Of a stretch of DNA of 64,000 nt, positions 30,888-43,649 are shown in pieces. The notes under the pieces were generated by a model. It saw nothing but the letters and a program-made list of their open reading frames with translations, did not search any database and had not been told where the DNA came from. Position 1 is the first letter of the stretch, and each line of letters starts with the position of its first letter. The DNA lies in NCBI RefSeq assembly GCF_001026695.1, contig NZ_LDNB01000007.1, forward strand, positions 251,556-315,555. Direction: 5' to 3'. This DNA is from Neobacillus vireti. GTDB taxonomy: Bacteria; Bacillota; Bacilli; Bacillales; Cytobacillaceae. Both the position numbers and the translations under genes were made by a program.

Positions 30888-31490
30888 TTATTTCTCTTTT
30901 TTATCAAGTGTGTTGCGGGTAATGATGCTGTCAATCAGACCGTATTCTTTTGCTCTTTCAGCAGTCATGAAATTATCGCGGTCGGTATCTTTTTGAATGA
31001 TTTCAAGCGGTTGGCCAGTGCGCTCTGCTAAAATTCCATTTAATTTTTCACGAAGGAAAAGGATCCGTTTAGCAGCAATTTCAATTTCGGTTGCTTGTCC
31101 TTGAGCACCGCCAAGTGGCTGGTGAATCATGACCTCAGCATTTGGAAGGGCATAACGCTTGCCTTTTTCCCCGGCTGCAAGTAAGAAAGCGCCCATAGAA
31201 GCGGCCATTCCGATACAAACTGTTGATACACTTGATTTGATATACTGCATGGTATCGTAAATCGCCATTCCGGCAGTAATGCTTCCGCCAGGGCTATTAA
31301 TGTAAAGTGTAATATCTTTTTCAGGATTTTCCGCTTCTAAAAATAATAATTGTGCTACAATGCTATTAGCAACATTGTCATCAATAGCGCTGCCAAGCAT
31401 AATGATCCGGTCCTTAAGTAGGCGGGAATAAATGTCATAAGCACGTTCACCGCGGTTTGTTTGTTCAATAACTGTAGGAATCAAATTCAT
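30888..31490 (-). CDS. clpP: ATP-dependent Clp protease proteolytic subunit ClpP
   Basis: Serine protease that forms the tetradecameric barrel used by ClpC, ClpX and ClpE. It degrades tmRNA-tagged and damaged proteins. The 200-aa product starts [20 protein letters not shown], identical in register to B. subtilis ClpP. The catalytic Ser is in [11 protein letters not shown] (near 98), His in MIHQPLGG (near 123) and Asp in DTDRDNFM (near 172). GGAGGAGGAAG precedes the ATG at 31490; the longer frame to 31547 contains promoter DNA. Confidence 0.97.
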   Translation of the reverse strand: MNLIPTVIEQTNRGERAYDIYSRLLKDRIIMLGSAIDDNVANSIVAQLLFLEAENPEKDITLYINSPGGSITAGMAIYDTMQYIKSSVSTVCIGMAASMGAFLLAAGEKGKRYALPNAEVMIHQPLGGAQGQATEIEIAAKRILFLREKLNGILAERTGQPLEIIQKDTDRDNFMTAERAKEYGLIDSIITRNTLDKKEK

Positions 31491-31537
31491 ATTTCTTCCT
31501 CCTCCTGAGTGTGAAAGTTTAAAATAATATGTATAGT

Positions 31538-31567
31538 AATCATACACTGATGGTCAATAAAGGTCAA
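31538..31567 (-). promoter_or_regulatory. clpP promoter overlapped by a CtsR operator
   Basis: On the plus strand GGTCAAT-AAA-GGTCAAA (31551-31567) matches the CtsR heptad repeat GGTCAAA-NAN-GGTCAAA. On the minus strand TTGACC (31566-31561), a 17-bp spacer and TATGAT (31543-31538) form a SigA promoter whose -35 lies inside the operator. This predicts class III heat-shock repression, as for B. subtilis clpP. Confidence 0.88.
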
Positions 31568-31647
31568 ACAATTCAACTTTATAATGTTCGACAACTTTCC
31601 CTACATAAGCATAACCAATTCGGAATAATTTAAAACCTATTTTTTGC

Positions 31648-31676
31648 TTGCAAAGTTAACGGAACTGGCATATAAT
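31648..31676 (+). promoter_or_regulatory. Promoter of tRNA-Arg
   Basis: TTGCAA (31648-31653), 17-bp spacer, TATAAT (31671-31676), 20 bp before the tRNA 5' end. Confidence 0.75.
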
Positions 31677-31696
31677 ATGTAAGTCGTTACAATTTA

Positions 31697-31768
31697 GCGC
31701 TCGTGGTGCAACGGATAGCACGTAAGATTCCGGTTCTTAAAATGGGGGTTCGATTCCCTCCGAGCGCG
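31697..31768 (+). tRNA. tRNA-Arg (anticodon CCG)
   Basis: Cloverleaf with acceptor stem GCGCTCG / CGAGCGC and discriminator G. The D-arm region is TGGTGCAACGGATAGCA. The anticodon stem TAAGA / TCTTA encloses the loop TTCCGGT, giving anticodon CCG. The T-arm is GGGGG-TTCGATT-CCCTC. CCA is not encoded. It lies next to clpP, where B. subtilis also has a single Arg tRNA. Confidence 0.93.
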
Positions 31769-31776
31769 TAATGAAG

Positions 31777-31815
31777 GCCTCCTGTTTTTTGCAAACAGGG
31801 GGTTTTTATTTTTTT
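31777..31815 (+). terminator. Rho-independent terminator after tRNA-Arg
   Basis: CCTCCTGTTT / AAACAGGGGG stem followed by TTTTTATTTTTTT, 9 nt after the tRNA. Confidence 0.9.
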
Positions 31816-31827
31816 AACAATAATTAC

Positions 31828-31890
31828 TTTTCCATAAAATGTCTAATTAGCCATAACTCCAGAAAAATAGCCAAAAGCCTTAAACCGAAC
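31828..31890 (-). repeat. Array 5: short TAGCCA repeat with shared leader
   Basis: The leader TTTTCCATAAAATGTCTAAT and the first TAGCC unit (31848) nearly match array 4 (23851-23883). A second unit begins at 31868. The array lies between the tRNA terminator and rpoN. Confidence 0.7.
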
Positions 31891-31969
31891 TCCCAAATTC
31901 ATTCAATATTTATTTTCCATACCCGAAACACCATCTTTCATGTAAAATGGAACATAAGGGGGGATTGGC

Positions 31970-33292
31970 ATGAACTTAAAGGCAGGGTTGTGGCAGCAGC
32001 AAACATTAAAATTAGCAATGACGCAGGAGTTGTCGCAGGCGATTGCCTTATTGCAGTACTCGAGCCAGGAACTTGCTGAATTTTTAGAAAATAAAGCGCT
32101 GGAAAATCCCCTTATGCAGATTGAAAATGGGAATGTCCAGCCAATGAATCCCCTAATGGACCGAAATCGCCGGAAGCATCAAAAGTCGGAAAAGGACTGG
32201 ATTGAGCAGCTTGCTGATAAGCCATTTTCACTTGAAGAACATCTAATCTCACAACTAAATATAGCAAATTTATCTGCGGAGCAATTAAGAGTCATCCGCC
32301 ACCTAATTGATAATCTCGATGAAAACGGTTACTTTTCTGGTGACCTTGGGGAAATTGCCACAACCTTACGGGTATCAGAGGAATCAGTTGAAGATGGCCT
32401 TGCGGTGATTCAAACGCTTGAACCGGCCGGAATCGGAGCTAGAGACCTTCAAGAGTGTCTGCTGATGCAAATCTATTATCAAAATCCAACTAACGAACTT
32501 GCGCAAACGATTATTTCCAATTATTTCGTTCCGTTTGCCGAAAAGAAATGGAAACAAATTGCCAAAGAACTGAAGGTATCTTTAAAAGAAATTCAAGATA
32601 TTTTTGATGAGGTTCAACTTCTAGACCCAAAACCGGGAGCTAAGTTACGGAAAGATACAACGACATACATTATTCCTGATGCAATTGTCGAACAATCCGC
32701 TGAAGGACTGACGGTACGGATGTTTGATGATGCCCTGCCAAGGATTAGTCTTAATGAGTCCTATTATAAAAAATTCAAGGACCAGGACCAGCAGGTCAGC
32801 CGGTTTATCCAGGATAAGCTTCAGGATTATCAATGGATTGTCAAAAGTATTGAACAACGAAAAGAAACCTTAACAAGGGTAGTAGCCAAAATCATCGAAA
32901 AACAGACGTTGTTTTTTCAACAGGGCGCACGCCATTTAGTGCCGATGACGATGAAGGAAGTCGCCGCCGAGCTTGAGGTTCATGAATCAACGGTCAGCCG
33001 AGCAGTCCGCGAAAAATATGTGCAGACACCAAACGGGACCTTCACGTTAAAATCATTTTTCACGAGTACCATCCAAACAGTCGCAGCCGATGAAAATACC
33101 TCATCGACACAGGTGAAGAATGCGATTAACCATTTAATAAAGGAAGAAAATAAGGAAAAGCCGCTTTCCGATCAAGAAATAGTCGATCAATTGAAGGAGA
33201 CAAAAGGAATCGTAGTCTCAAGGCGGACCATCGCCAAATACCGCGATCAGCTGGGAATCCCCTCCTCCTCGAAACGAAAAAGGTTTAATTGA
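31970..33292 (+). CDS. rpoN: RNA polymerase sigma-54 factor (RpoN/SigL)
   Basis: Sigma-54 of 440 aa, near the B. subtilis SigL length. Region I is Gln/Leu-rich (GLWQQQTLKLAMTQELSQAI, about 5-24), followed by an acidic linker, the core-binding region and the HTH VAAELEVHESTVSRAVREKY (about 332-351). The RpoN box SRRTIAKYR is near residue 425. GGGGGGATTGGC precedes the ATG. It recognises -24/-12 promoters and needs AAA+ activators; none is encoded in this window. It lies upstream of the cggR operon, away from where B. subtilis keeps sigL. Confidence 0.95.
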   Translation: MNLKAGLWQQQTLKLAMTQELSQAIALLQYSSQELAEFLENKALENPLMQIENGNVQPMNPLMDRNRRKHQKSEKDWIEQLADKPFSLEEHLISQLNIANLSAEQLRVIRHLIDNLDENGYFSGDLGEIATTLRVSEESVEDGLAVIQTLEPAGIGARDLQECLLMQIYYQNPTNELAQTIISNYFVPFAEKKWKQIAKELKVSLKEIQDIFDEVQLLDPKPGAKLRKDTTTYIIPDAIVEQSAEGLTVRMFDDALPRISLNESYYKKFKDQDQQVSRFIQDKLQDYQWIVKSIEQRKETLTRVVAKIIEKQTLFFQQGARHLVPMTMKEVAAELEVHESTVSRAVREKYVQTPNGTFTLKSFFTSTIQTVAADENTSSTQVKNAINHLIKEENKEKPLSDQEIVDQLKETKGIVVSRRTIAKYRDQLGIPSSSKRKRFN

Positions 33293-33310
33293 AAGGAATA
33301 GACTAAAACG

Positions 33311-33577
33311 ATGACACAAACGACCATCACATTATATACACGAAATCGCTGCCCTTTATGCGATAAAGCAAAAGCCACTCTCCTTGAGCTAAAAGAGAAT
33401 TGGGAATTTACCTTCGAGGAAGTCGATATTGAAACAAATGATGACTTAACCGAGCGATATGGCCTGATGATTCCGGTGGTTCATTTGGACGGGGAAGAAG
33501 TCGGATTCGGCTTTATAGACAAATTTGACATAAGTAACCGTTTACATGAAAAAAGCCAATCAAATGAGTTGAAATAG
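33311..33577 (+). CDS. Glutaredoxin-family thiol protein
   Basis: 88-aa thioredoxin-fold protein. It has the redox motif CPLC (residues 14-17), the cis-Pro context MIPVVHLDGEEV (about 58-69) and a short C-terminal helix. It probably reduces small disulfides or mixed thiols in the cytoplasm, with bacillithiol as the likely cofactor in Bacillus (inference). It is 18 bp after rpoN and likely co-transcribed, ending in a terminator before cggR. Confidence 0.8.
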   Translation: MTQTTITLYTRNRCPLCDKAKATLLELKENWEFTFEEVDIETNDDLTERYGLMIPVVHLDGEEVGFGFIDKFDISNRLHEKSQSNELK

Positions 33578-33581
33578 GAAC

Positions 33582-33625
33582 TCACTCCTGCTAGAATAAA
33601 AATCATAGCAGGGGTGATTTTTTTT
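33582..33625 (+). terminator. Rho-independent terminator after the rpoN-glutaredoxin pair
   Basis: TCACTCCTGCTA / TAGCAGGGGTGA stem (one G-T) with a 12-nt loop and T8 tail. Confidence 0.9.
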
Positions 33626-33633
33626 AGTGTAGC

Positions 33634-33669
33634 TGGGACACAATATGTCTATGGTGGACATTTTTCGCC
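33634..33669 (+). promoter_or_regulatory. CggR operator upstream of cggR-gapA
   Basis: TGGGAC-N6-TGTC at 33634-33649, a 4-bp gap, then GTGGAC-N6-CGCC at 33654-33669. The known B. subtilis CggR operator is two direct repeats CGGGAC-N6-TGTC-N4-CGGGAC-N6-TGTC. The first half is near-perfect and the second degenerate, with the spacing preserved. It ends 31 bp before the cggR start. Confidence 0.75.
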
Positions 33670-33699
33670 CAACTACATAGAATTAAGGAGCATGCTCTC

Positions 33700-35782
<2,083 letters not shown>

Positions 35783-35875
35783 AAAGCTTTAGGTTTTCCA
35801 AAGGGGAGCGGGGAGTTGATGCCCCCTTCCCTTTTTTACGTAAATAAATGCCACTACTTTAAGGAGGTCTTTTAC

Positions 35876-37060
35876 ATGAATAAGAAAACACTTAAAGATG
35901 TCGATGTGAAAGGGAAACGCGTATTTTGCCGGGTAGATTTCAACGTGCCAATGCAGGATGGAAAAATAACCGACGAAACGCGGATTCGCGCCGCGCTGCC
36001 AACGATTCAGTACTTAATGGAACAAGGTGCAAAAGTAATTCTAGCAAGCCATTTTGGCCGTCCAAAGGGCAAAGTAGTCGAAGAAATGCGCTTAACACCG
36101 GTTGGCGTAAGACTAGCTGAACTTCTCGGTAAAGATGTGAAAAAGGCAGATGAAGCATACGGTGATTCTGTGAAAGCATTGATTGAGACGATGCAAGATG
36201 GCGAAGTGCTTCTATTAGAAAACGTCCGCTTCTATCCTGGTGAGGAAAAGAATGATCCTGAGTTAGCAAAGGCTTTTGCAGAACTTGCTGATGTATATGT
36301 GAATGACGCATTTGGCGCTGCCCACCGCGCGCATGCTTCAACAGAAGGCATCGCCCATAATCTTCCAGCAGTTTCCGGCTTCTTAATGGAAAAAGAACTG
36401 GATGTACTTGGTAAGGCTCTTTCCAATCCTGAGCGTCCGTTTACAGCGATTATCGGCGGTGCCAAGGTAAAGGACAAAATTGGTGTTATCGAAAATCTTT
36501 TAGAGCTAGTGGACAACTTAATTATTGGCGGCGGACTAGCTTATACCTTCGTGAAAGCACAAGGACACGAAATCGGTAAATCCCTGCTTGAAGCAGACAA
36601 GATTGATCTTGCGAAATCTTTCATTGAAAAAGCGAAGGAGAAGGGCGTTAATTTTTACATGCCAGTAGACGCGGTTGTTGCGGACGATTTCTCTGCTGAC
36701 GCTAACACTAAAGTGGTTGCAATAGAAGAAATCCCAGCTGATTGGGAAGCACTCGATATCGGACCAAAAACAGCTGCAATTTATCGCGATGTCATTCAAA
36801 AATCCAAATTGGTTATCTGGAATGGACCAATGGGCGTATTTGAAATCGACAAATTTGCCGGCGGCACAAAAGCCGTTGCCGAAGCGCTTGCTGGAGCAGA
36901 GGGTACATATTCAGTTATTGGCGGCGGTGACTCAGCAGCAGCGGTCGAGAAATTTGGCTTAGCAGAGAAAATGAGTCATATTTCCACAGGCGGCGGCGCT
37001 TCCCTAGAGTTTATGGAAGGCAAAGCATTGCCAGGAGTCGTTGCATTGAACGATAAATAA
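35876..37060 (+). CDS. pgk: Phosphoglycerate kinase Pgk
   Basis: Makes ATP from 1,3-bisphosphoglycerate, 394 aa. The N-terminal substrate site has [21 protein letters not shown] (about 18-38) and [11 protein letters not shown]. The C-terminal nucleotide site has [16 protein letters not shown] and [14 protein letters not shown]. The ATG at 35876 follows AAGGAGGTC; the open frame reaches 35816 without a usable site. Dispersed repeat R2 separates it from tpiA. Confidence 0.97.
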   Translation: MNKKTLKDVDVKGKRVFCRVDFNVPMQDGKITDETRIRAALPTIQYLMEQGAKVILASHFGRPKGKVVEEMRLTPVGVRLAELLGKDVKKADEAYGDSVKALIETMQDGEVLLLENVRFYPGEEKNDPELAKAFAELADVYVNDAFGAAHRAHASTEGIAHNLPAVSGFLMEKELDVLGKALSNPERPFTAIIGGAKVKDKIGVIENLLELVDNLIIGGGLAYTFVKAQGHEIGKSLLEADKIDLAKSFIEKAKEKGVNFYMPVDAVVADDFSADANTKVVAIEEIPADWEALDIGPKTAAIYRDVIQKSKLVIWNGPMGVFEIDKFAGGTKAVAEALAGAEGTYSVIGGGDSAAAVEKFGLAEKMSHISTGGGASLEFMEGKALPGVVALNDK

Positions 37061-37213
37061 GAAAAGCGCAAGCGCCCTGTTCAGCGGCGTATGGCCTGGA
37101 GCGCTCCAACTGAGATAAAGGAAACACGAAGAGCCGGAGGCGCATTCGTGCTTGACTTATCGTAGGGCGGAGAGCGAAGGACACTAGCCGCTAGGGCGCT
37201 GGAGCTAGACAAT
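37061..37213 (+). repeat. Dispersed repeat family R2, long copy (pgk-tpiA gap)
   Basis: A 153-bp structured sequence with inverted ends: GAAAAGCGCAAGCGCCCTG at the left and AGGGCGCTGGAGCTAGACAAT at the right. The interior contains GGAGCGCTCC and a CGGAGGCGCATTCGTG segment. A short opposite-strand derivative lies at 25719-25762. It sits inside the glycolytic operon and probably forms a large stem in the mRNA. No coding potential is convincing. Confidence 0.8.
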
Positions 37214-37231
37214 AAGGAAAAGAAAGGATGA

Positions 37232-39524
<2,293 letters not shown>

Positions 39525-39584
39525 AAGTGAAAGACCGGTTGAACAAACTGGTGATTTCTAAATTATCGAAAAACCAAATTTTAA

Positions 39585-40895
<1,311 letters not shown>

Positions 40896-40906
40896 TTTTC
40901 CTATCC

Positions 40907-40938
40907 AAAAAGGCACTCGCATATGAGTGCCTTTTTTT
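40907..40938 (+). terminator. Rho-independent terminator after eno
   Basis: AAAAGGCACTC / GAGTGCCTTTT stem with a 6-nt loop and T run. Ends the glycolytic operon. Confidence 0.92.
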
Positions 40939-40981
40939 CAAATATGTGGTACTTTTTGTATATAAAGAGGAGGCGGAAAGT

Positions 40982-41899
40982 ATGAAAAGGTTATTAGATT
41001 GTACGGCAGCTGATTTTGAAAAAATGAACGGAAGTGATTTGCGGCAATCAATCCTAGCATCGGAGGGAAGGACGATTGTAGCTGAGGTAATCGGAGCAGT
41101 AACCCCGTATTATCCTGCGGTTACTAATGCAGAAATGGCTGCAGCCTTTGGTGCTGATCTGATTTTACTAAACTTCTTCGATGTGTTTAATCCAAGTATG
41201 GAGGGTTTGGATGTTGAGGTGCCTGACACCCTAGTTCGAACGTTAAAAAGACATGTTGGGCGGCCGATTGGGTTAAATCTAGAGCCAGTTGATTTGGATG
41301 CTGAGAAGGTAGAAGCATTAGTAGAACTCCCTGAAGGCCGTCTGGCAACGGAAAAATCACTGCAAAAAGCGAAGGAATTGGGCTTTGATTTTGTCTGCTT
41401 AACGGGAAATCCAAAAACAGGTGTTTCCAATGCGGAAATAACAAAGGCAATTGGAAGGGCACGCTCGATTTTTGGTCCGGAAGGCCTTATTATCGCAGGA
41501 AAAATGCACAGTGCCGGTGTCGCCGGCGAGGCAGGCGGCAGCCTGATGTCAACGGAGACGCTGCATTCATTTATCGAGGCAGGAGCCGATATTATCCTTA
41601 TCCCATCACCGGGAACAGTGCCAGGCTTTACGGTTGAAAAAACAGCAAAATTAGTAGATGCTGTTCATGAAAAGGGCGCCCTTGCCATTCTAACAACAGG
41701 AACAAGTCAAGAAGGCGCTGATGAAGCGACGATTAAACAAATTGCTTTGAATAGTAAAATGGCCGGAGCGGACTTATTCCATATTGGTGATGCCGGGGCA
41801 GCTGGAATGGCGATTCCCGAAAACATTACGGCTTATTCCATTGTCGTAAGAGGCAAACGACATACATATGTGAGGATGGCATCGTCGATTTTGAGATAA
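40982..41899 (+). CDS. DUF7916-like TIM-barrel protein (often called PEP phosphonomutase)
   Basis: Predicted cytoplasmic alpha/beta-barrel of 305 aa, starting MKRLLDCTAADFEKM after GAGGAGGCGG. Recognisable stretches are ASEGRTIVAEVIG (about 25-37), ADLILLNFFDVFNP (about 58-71), IAGKMHSAGVAGE and DIILIPSPGTVPGFT. Relatives in Listeria and enterococci often sit beside sugar PTS genes and carry a PEP phosphonomutase label that I cannot verify. The open frame extends to 40946 without support. A dispersed 13-mer (41218) encodes EVPDT in frame. It stands alone after the eno terminator. Confidence 0.6.
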   Translation: MKRLLDCTAADFEKMNGSDLRQSILASEGRTIVAEVIGAVTPYYPAVTNAEMAAAFGADLILLNFFDVFNPSMEGLDVEVPDTLVRTLKRHVGRPIGLNLEPVDLDAEKVEALVELPEGRLATEKSLQKAKELGFDFVCLTGNPKTGVSNAEITKAIGRARSIFGPEGLIIAGKMHSAGVAGEAGGSLMSTETLHSFIEAGADIILIPSPGTVPGFTVEKTAKLVDAVHEKGALAILTTGTSQEGADEATIKQIALNSKMAGADLFHIGDAGAAGMAIPENITAYSIVVRGKRHTYVRMASSILR

Positions 41900-41937
41900 A
41901 AGATGAAGGCCACTTCCAGCAATCACAAATATCGCTA

Positions 41938-41966
41938 TTGTTAAAAGTCAAATAATATGGTAAATT
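41938..41966 (+). promoter_or_regulatory. Probable promoter of secG
   Basis: TTGTTA (41938-41943), 17-bp spacer, TAAATT (41961-41966), 40 bp before secG. Confidence 0.5.
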
Positions 41967-42006
41967 TAAATTACTGTGAAATGTACGTCTACAGGAGGTG
42001 GCCTTC

Positions 42007-42240
42007 ATGCATACATTTGTTGTTATCTTATTAGTAATCGTAAGTATTGGACTTATTGGGGTTGTCTTACTTCAATCAGGTAAAAGCGCTGGATTATCCG
42101 GTGCCATTTCTGGTGGTGCTGAATCCCTTTTCGGAAAGCAAAAAGCACGAGGAATTGACTTGATCCTACATCGTATTACGATTGTATTATCAGTATTGTT
42201 CTTCATTCTTGCCCTTGCCGTTACTTACTTCAAAATCTAA
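42007..42240 (+). CDS. secG: Protein translocase subunit SecG
   Basis: Small auxiliary subunit of the SecYEG channel, 77 aa, with two membrane segments (about 3-22 and 53-74). The conserved loop is [20 protein letters not shown] (about 23-42). ATG at 42007 follows ACAGGAGGTGG; the GTG at 41998 is part of that site. A terminator and then array 3 follow. Confidence 0.95.
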   Translation: MHTFVVILLVIVSIGLIGVVLLQSGKSAGLSGAISGGAESLFGKQKARGIDLILHRITIVLSVLFFILALAVTYFKI

Positions 42241-42252
42241 TATAGACAGTTA

Positions 42253-42280
42253 AAACCCGGCCAAAGTGCCGGGTTTTTTA
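42253..42280 (+). terminator. Rho-independent terminator after secG
   Basis: AAACCCGGC / GCCGGGTTT stem with a 6-nt loop and T run. Confidence 0.9.
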
Positions 42281-42305
42281 GTTGTCCCGAACGGGAAAAT
42301 ACTTG

Positions 42306-42800
42306 TTAGCGAGATCCTGCCTCAGTTTGGCGAGATAAAGCTAAAAGTTGGCGAAATCCCTTCTCAGTTTGGCGAGATAAACAGAAAGTTTGGCGAAATC
42401 TCAGTCGAAATTGGCTGGAATAAACAAAGTTGGCGAGATCCCAATTAAAATAGGCTGGAATAAACAAAGTTGGCGAGATCCCGTCCCAGTTTGGCGAGAT
42501 AAAACTAGAAGTTGGCGAGATCCCGTCCCAGTTTGGCGAGATAAAACTAGAAGTTGGCGAGATCCCGTCCCGGTTTGGCGAGATAAACCCAAAGTTTGGC
42601 GAGATCTCAATTAAAAAAGGCTGGAATAAACAAAGTTGGCGAGATCCCGTCCCAGTTTGGCGAAATAAAGCTAAAAGTTGGCGAAATCCCTTCTCAGTTT
42701 GGCGAGATAAACCCAAAGTTTGGCGAGATCTCAATCAAAACTGGCGGGATTAAACAAATTAGCCGGAATCCCAATTCAAATTGGCGCTCACTGAACAACC
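42306..42800 (+). repeat. Array 3 of 21-bp TTGGCGA repeats (largest)
   Basis: About 24 units start at 42306 and continue at 42327, 42348, 42369, 42390, 42411, 42430, 42451, 42470, 42491, 42512, 42533, 42554, 42575, 42596, 42617, 42636, 42657, 42678, 42699, 42720, 42741, about 42762 and 42781. Steps are 21 bp except for 19-bp units that carry a GGCTGGAATAAAC variant. Units alternate between GAGATAAA and GAGATCCC types, a 42-bp dimer. The array lies between the secG terminator and est. Because 21 is a multiple of three, several frames stay open, but no ribosome-binding site supports translation. Confidence 0.95.
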
Positions 42801-42877
42801 CGCAAGCCTTTTTCCTAGCATGTTCATCGCTACATTGCTTAAACTAAAAATAAGCAAATATAAAAGGAGTTTTTTAA

Positions 42878-43624
42878 ATGAAAGTCACCCTACCTAAGCC
42901 ATTTACCTTCAAAGGGGGAAAGAGGGCCATTTTGCTCCTCCATGGCTTTACCGGCAATTCTGCTGATGTCCGGATGCTCGGCCGCTTTCTTGAAAAAAGA
43001 GGCTACACCTGCCATGCGCCGCACTACAAGGGACATGGTGTACCGCCGGAGGAACTTGTCCATACTGGACCTGAAGACTGGTGGCAGGATGTAATAAATG
43101 GCTATGAATTTTTAAAAAATAGCGGTCATGAAGAAATTGCTGTTGCCGGGCTGTCTCTTGGCGGCGTATTTTCCTTGAAATTAGGTTACACTGTACCTAT
43201 AAAAGCGATTGTACCAATGTGTGCGCCGATGCATATAAAAAGTGAAGAAGTGATGTATGAAGGTATACTTGAATATGCCCGTGAATTTAAAAAGCGCGAA
43301 GGAAAAACAGACGAGCAAATCGAAAAGGAAATGAATGAGTTTAAACAGACACCAATGAAAACATTAAAAGCCCTGCAGCAATTAATCGCCGATGTCCGTG
43401 AAAATGTCGAGATGATTTATGCACCGACCTTCGTGGTTCAGGCACGCCACGATAACATGATTAATACTGAAAGTGCCAACATTATTTACAACGAAATCGA
43501 GTCAGTCACAAAGGAAATCAAATGGTATGAAGAATCCGGCCACGTAATCACGCTCGATAAAGAACGTGACCAGCTGCATGAGGATATTTACGCCTTTTTA
43601 GAGAAGTTGGACTGGCACGATTAA
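42878..43624 (+). CDS. est: Carboxylesterase Est (YvaK)
   Basis: Monomeric alpha/beta-hydrolase carboxylesterase of 248 aa, the same length as B. subtilis YvaK and Geobacillus Est30. The oxyanion region is [16 protein letters not shown] (about 18-33), the nucleophile elbow GLSLGG (Ser near 93), Asp in QARHDNMIN (near 192) and His in [12 protein letters not shown] (near 222). AAAAGGAG precedes the ATG. It hydrolyses short to medium acyl esters; the natural substrate is unknown. rnr follows by 25 bp. Confidence 0.92.
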   Translation: MKVTLPKPFTFKGGKRAILLLHGFTGNSADVRMLGRFLEKRGYTCHAPHYKGHGVPPEELVHTGPEDWWQDVINGYEFLKNSGHEEIAVAGLSLGGVFSLKLGYTVPIKAIVPMCAPMHIKSEEVMYEGILEYAREFKKREGKTDEQIEKEMNEFKQTPMKTLKALQQLIADVRENVEMIYAPTFVVQARHDNMINTESANIIYNEIESVTKEIKWYEESGHVITLDKERDQLHEDIYAFLEKLDWHD

Positions 43625-43649
43625 TAAAGCACCCAAAGGAGGGATTCGC

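Noticed and set aside
30731-30934. Several open frames between crh and clpP, for example 30765-31031
   Set aside because: They overlap the two terminators and clpP antisense, and have no ribosome-binding sites.
42306-42800. CRISPR array
   Set aside because: Conserved part is only 7-10 bp, the spacing is 21 bp, the intervening bases are themselves repeated between units, and no cas genes are present.
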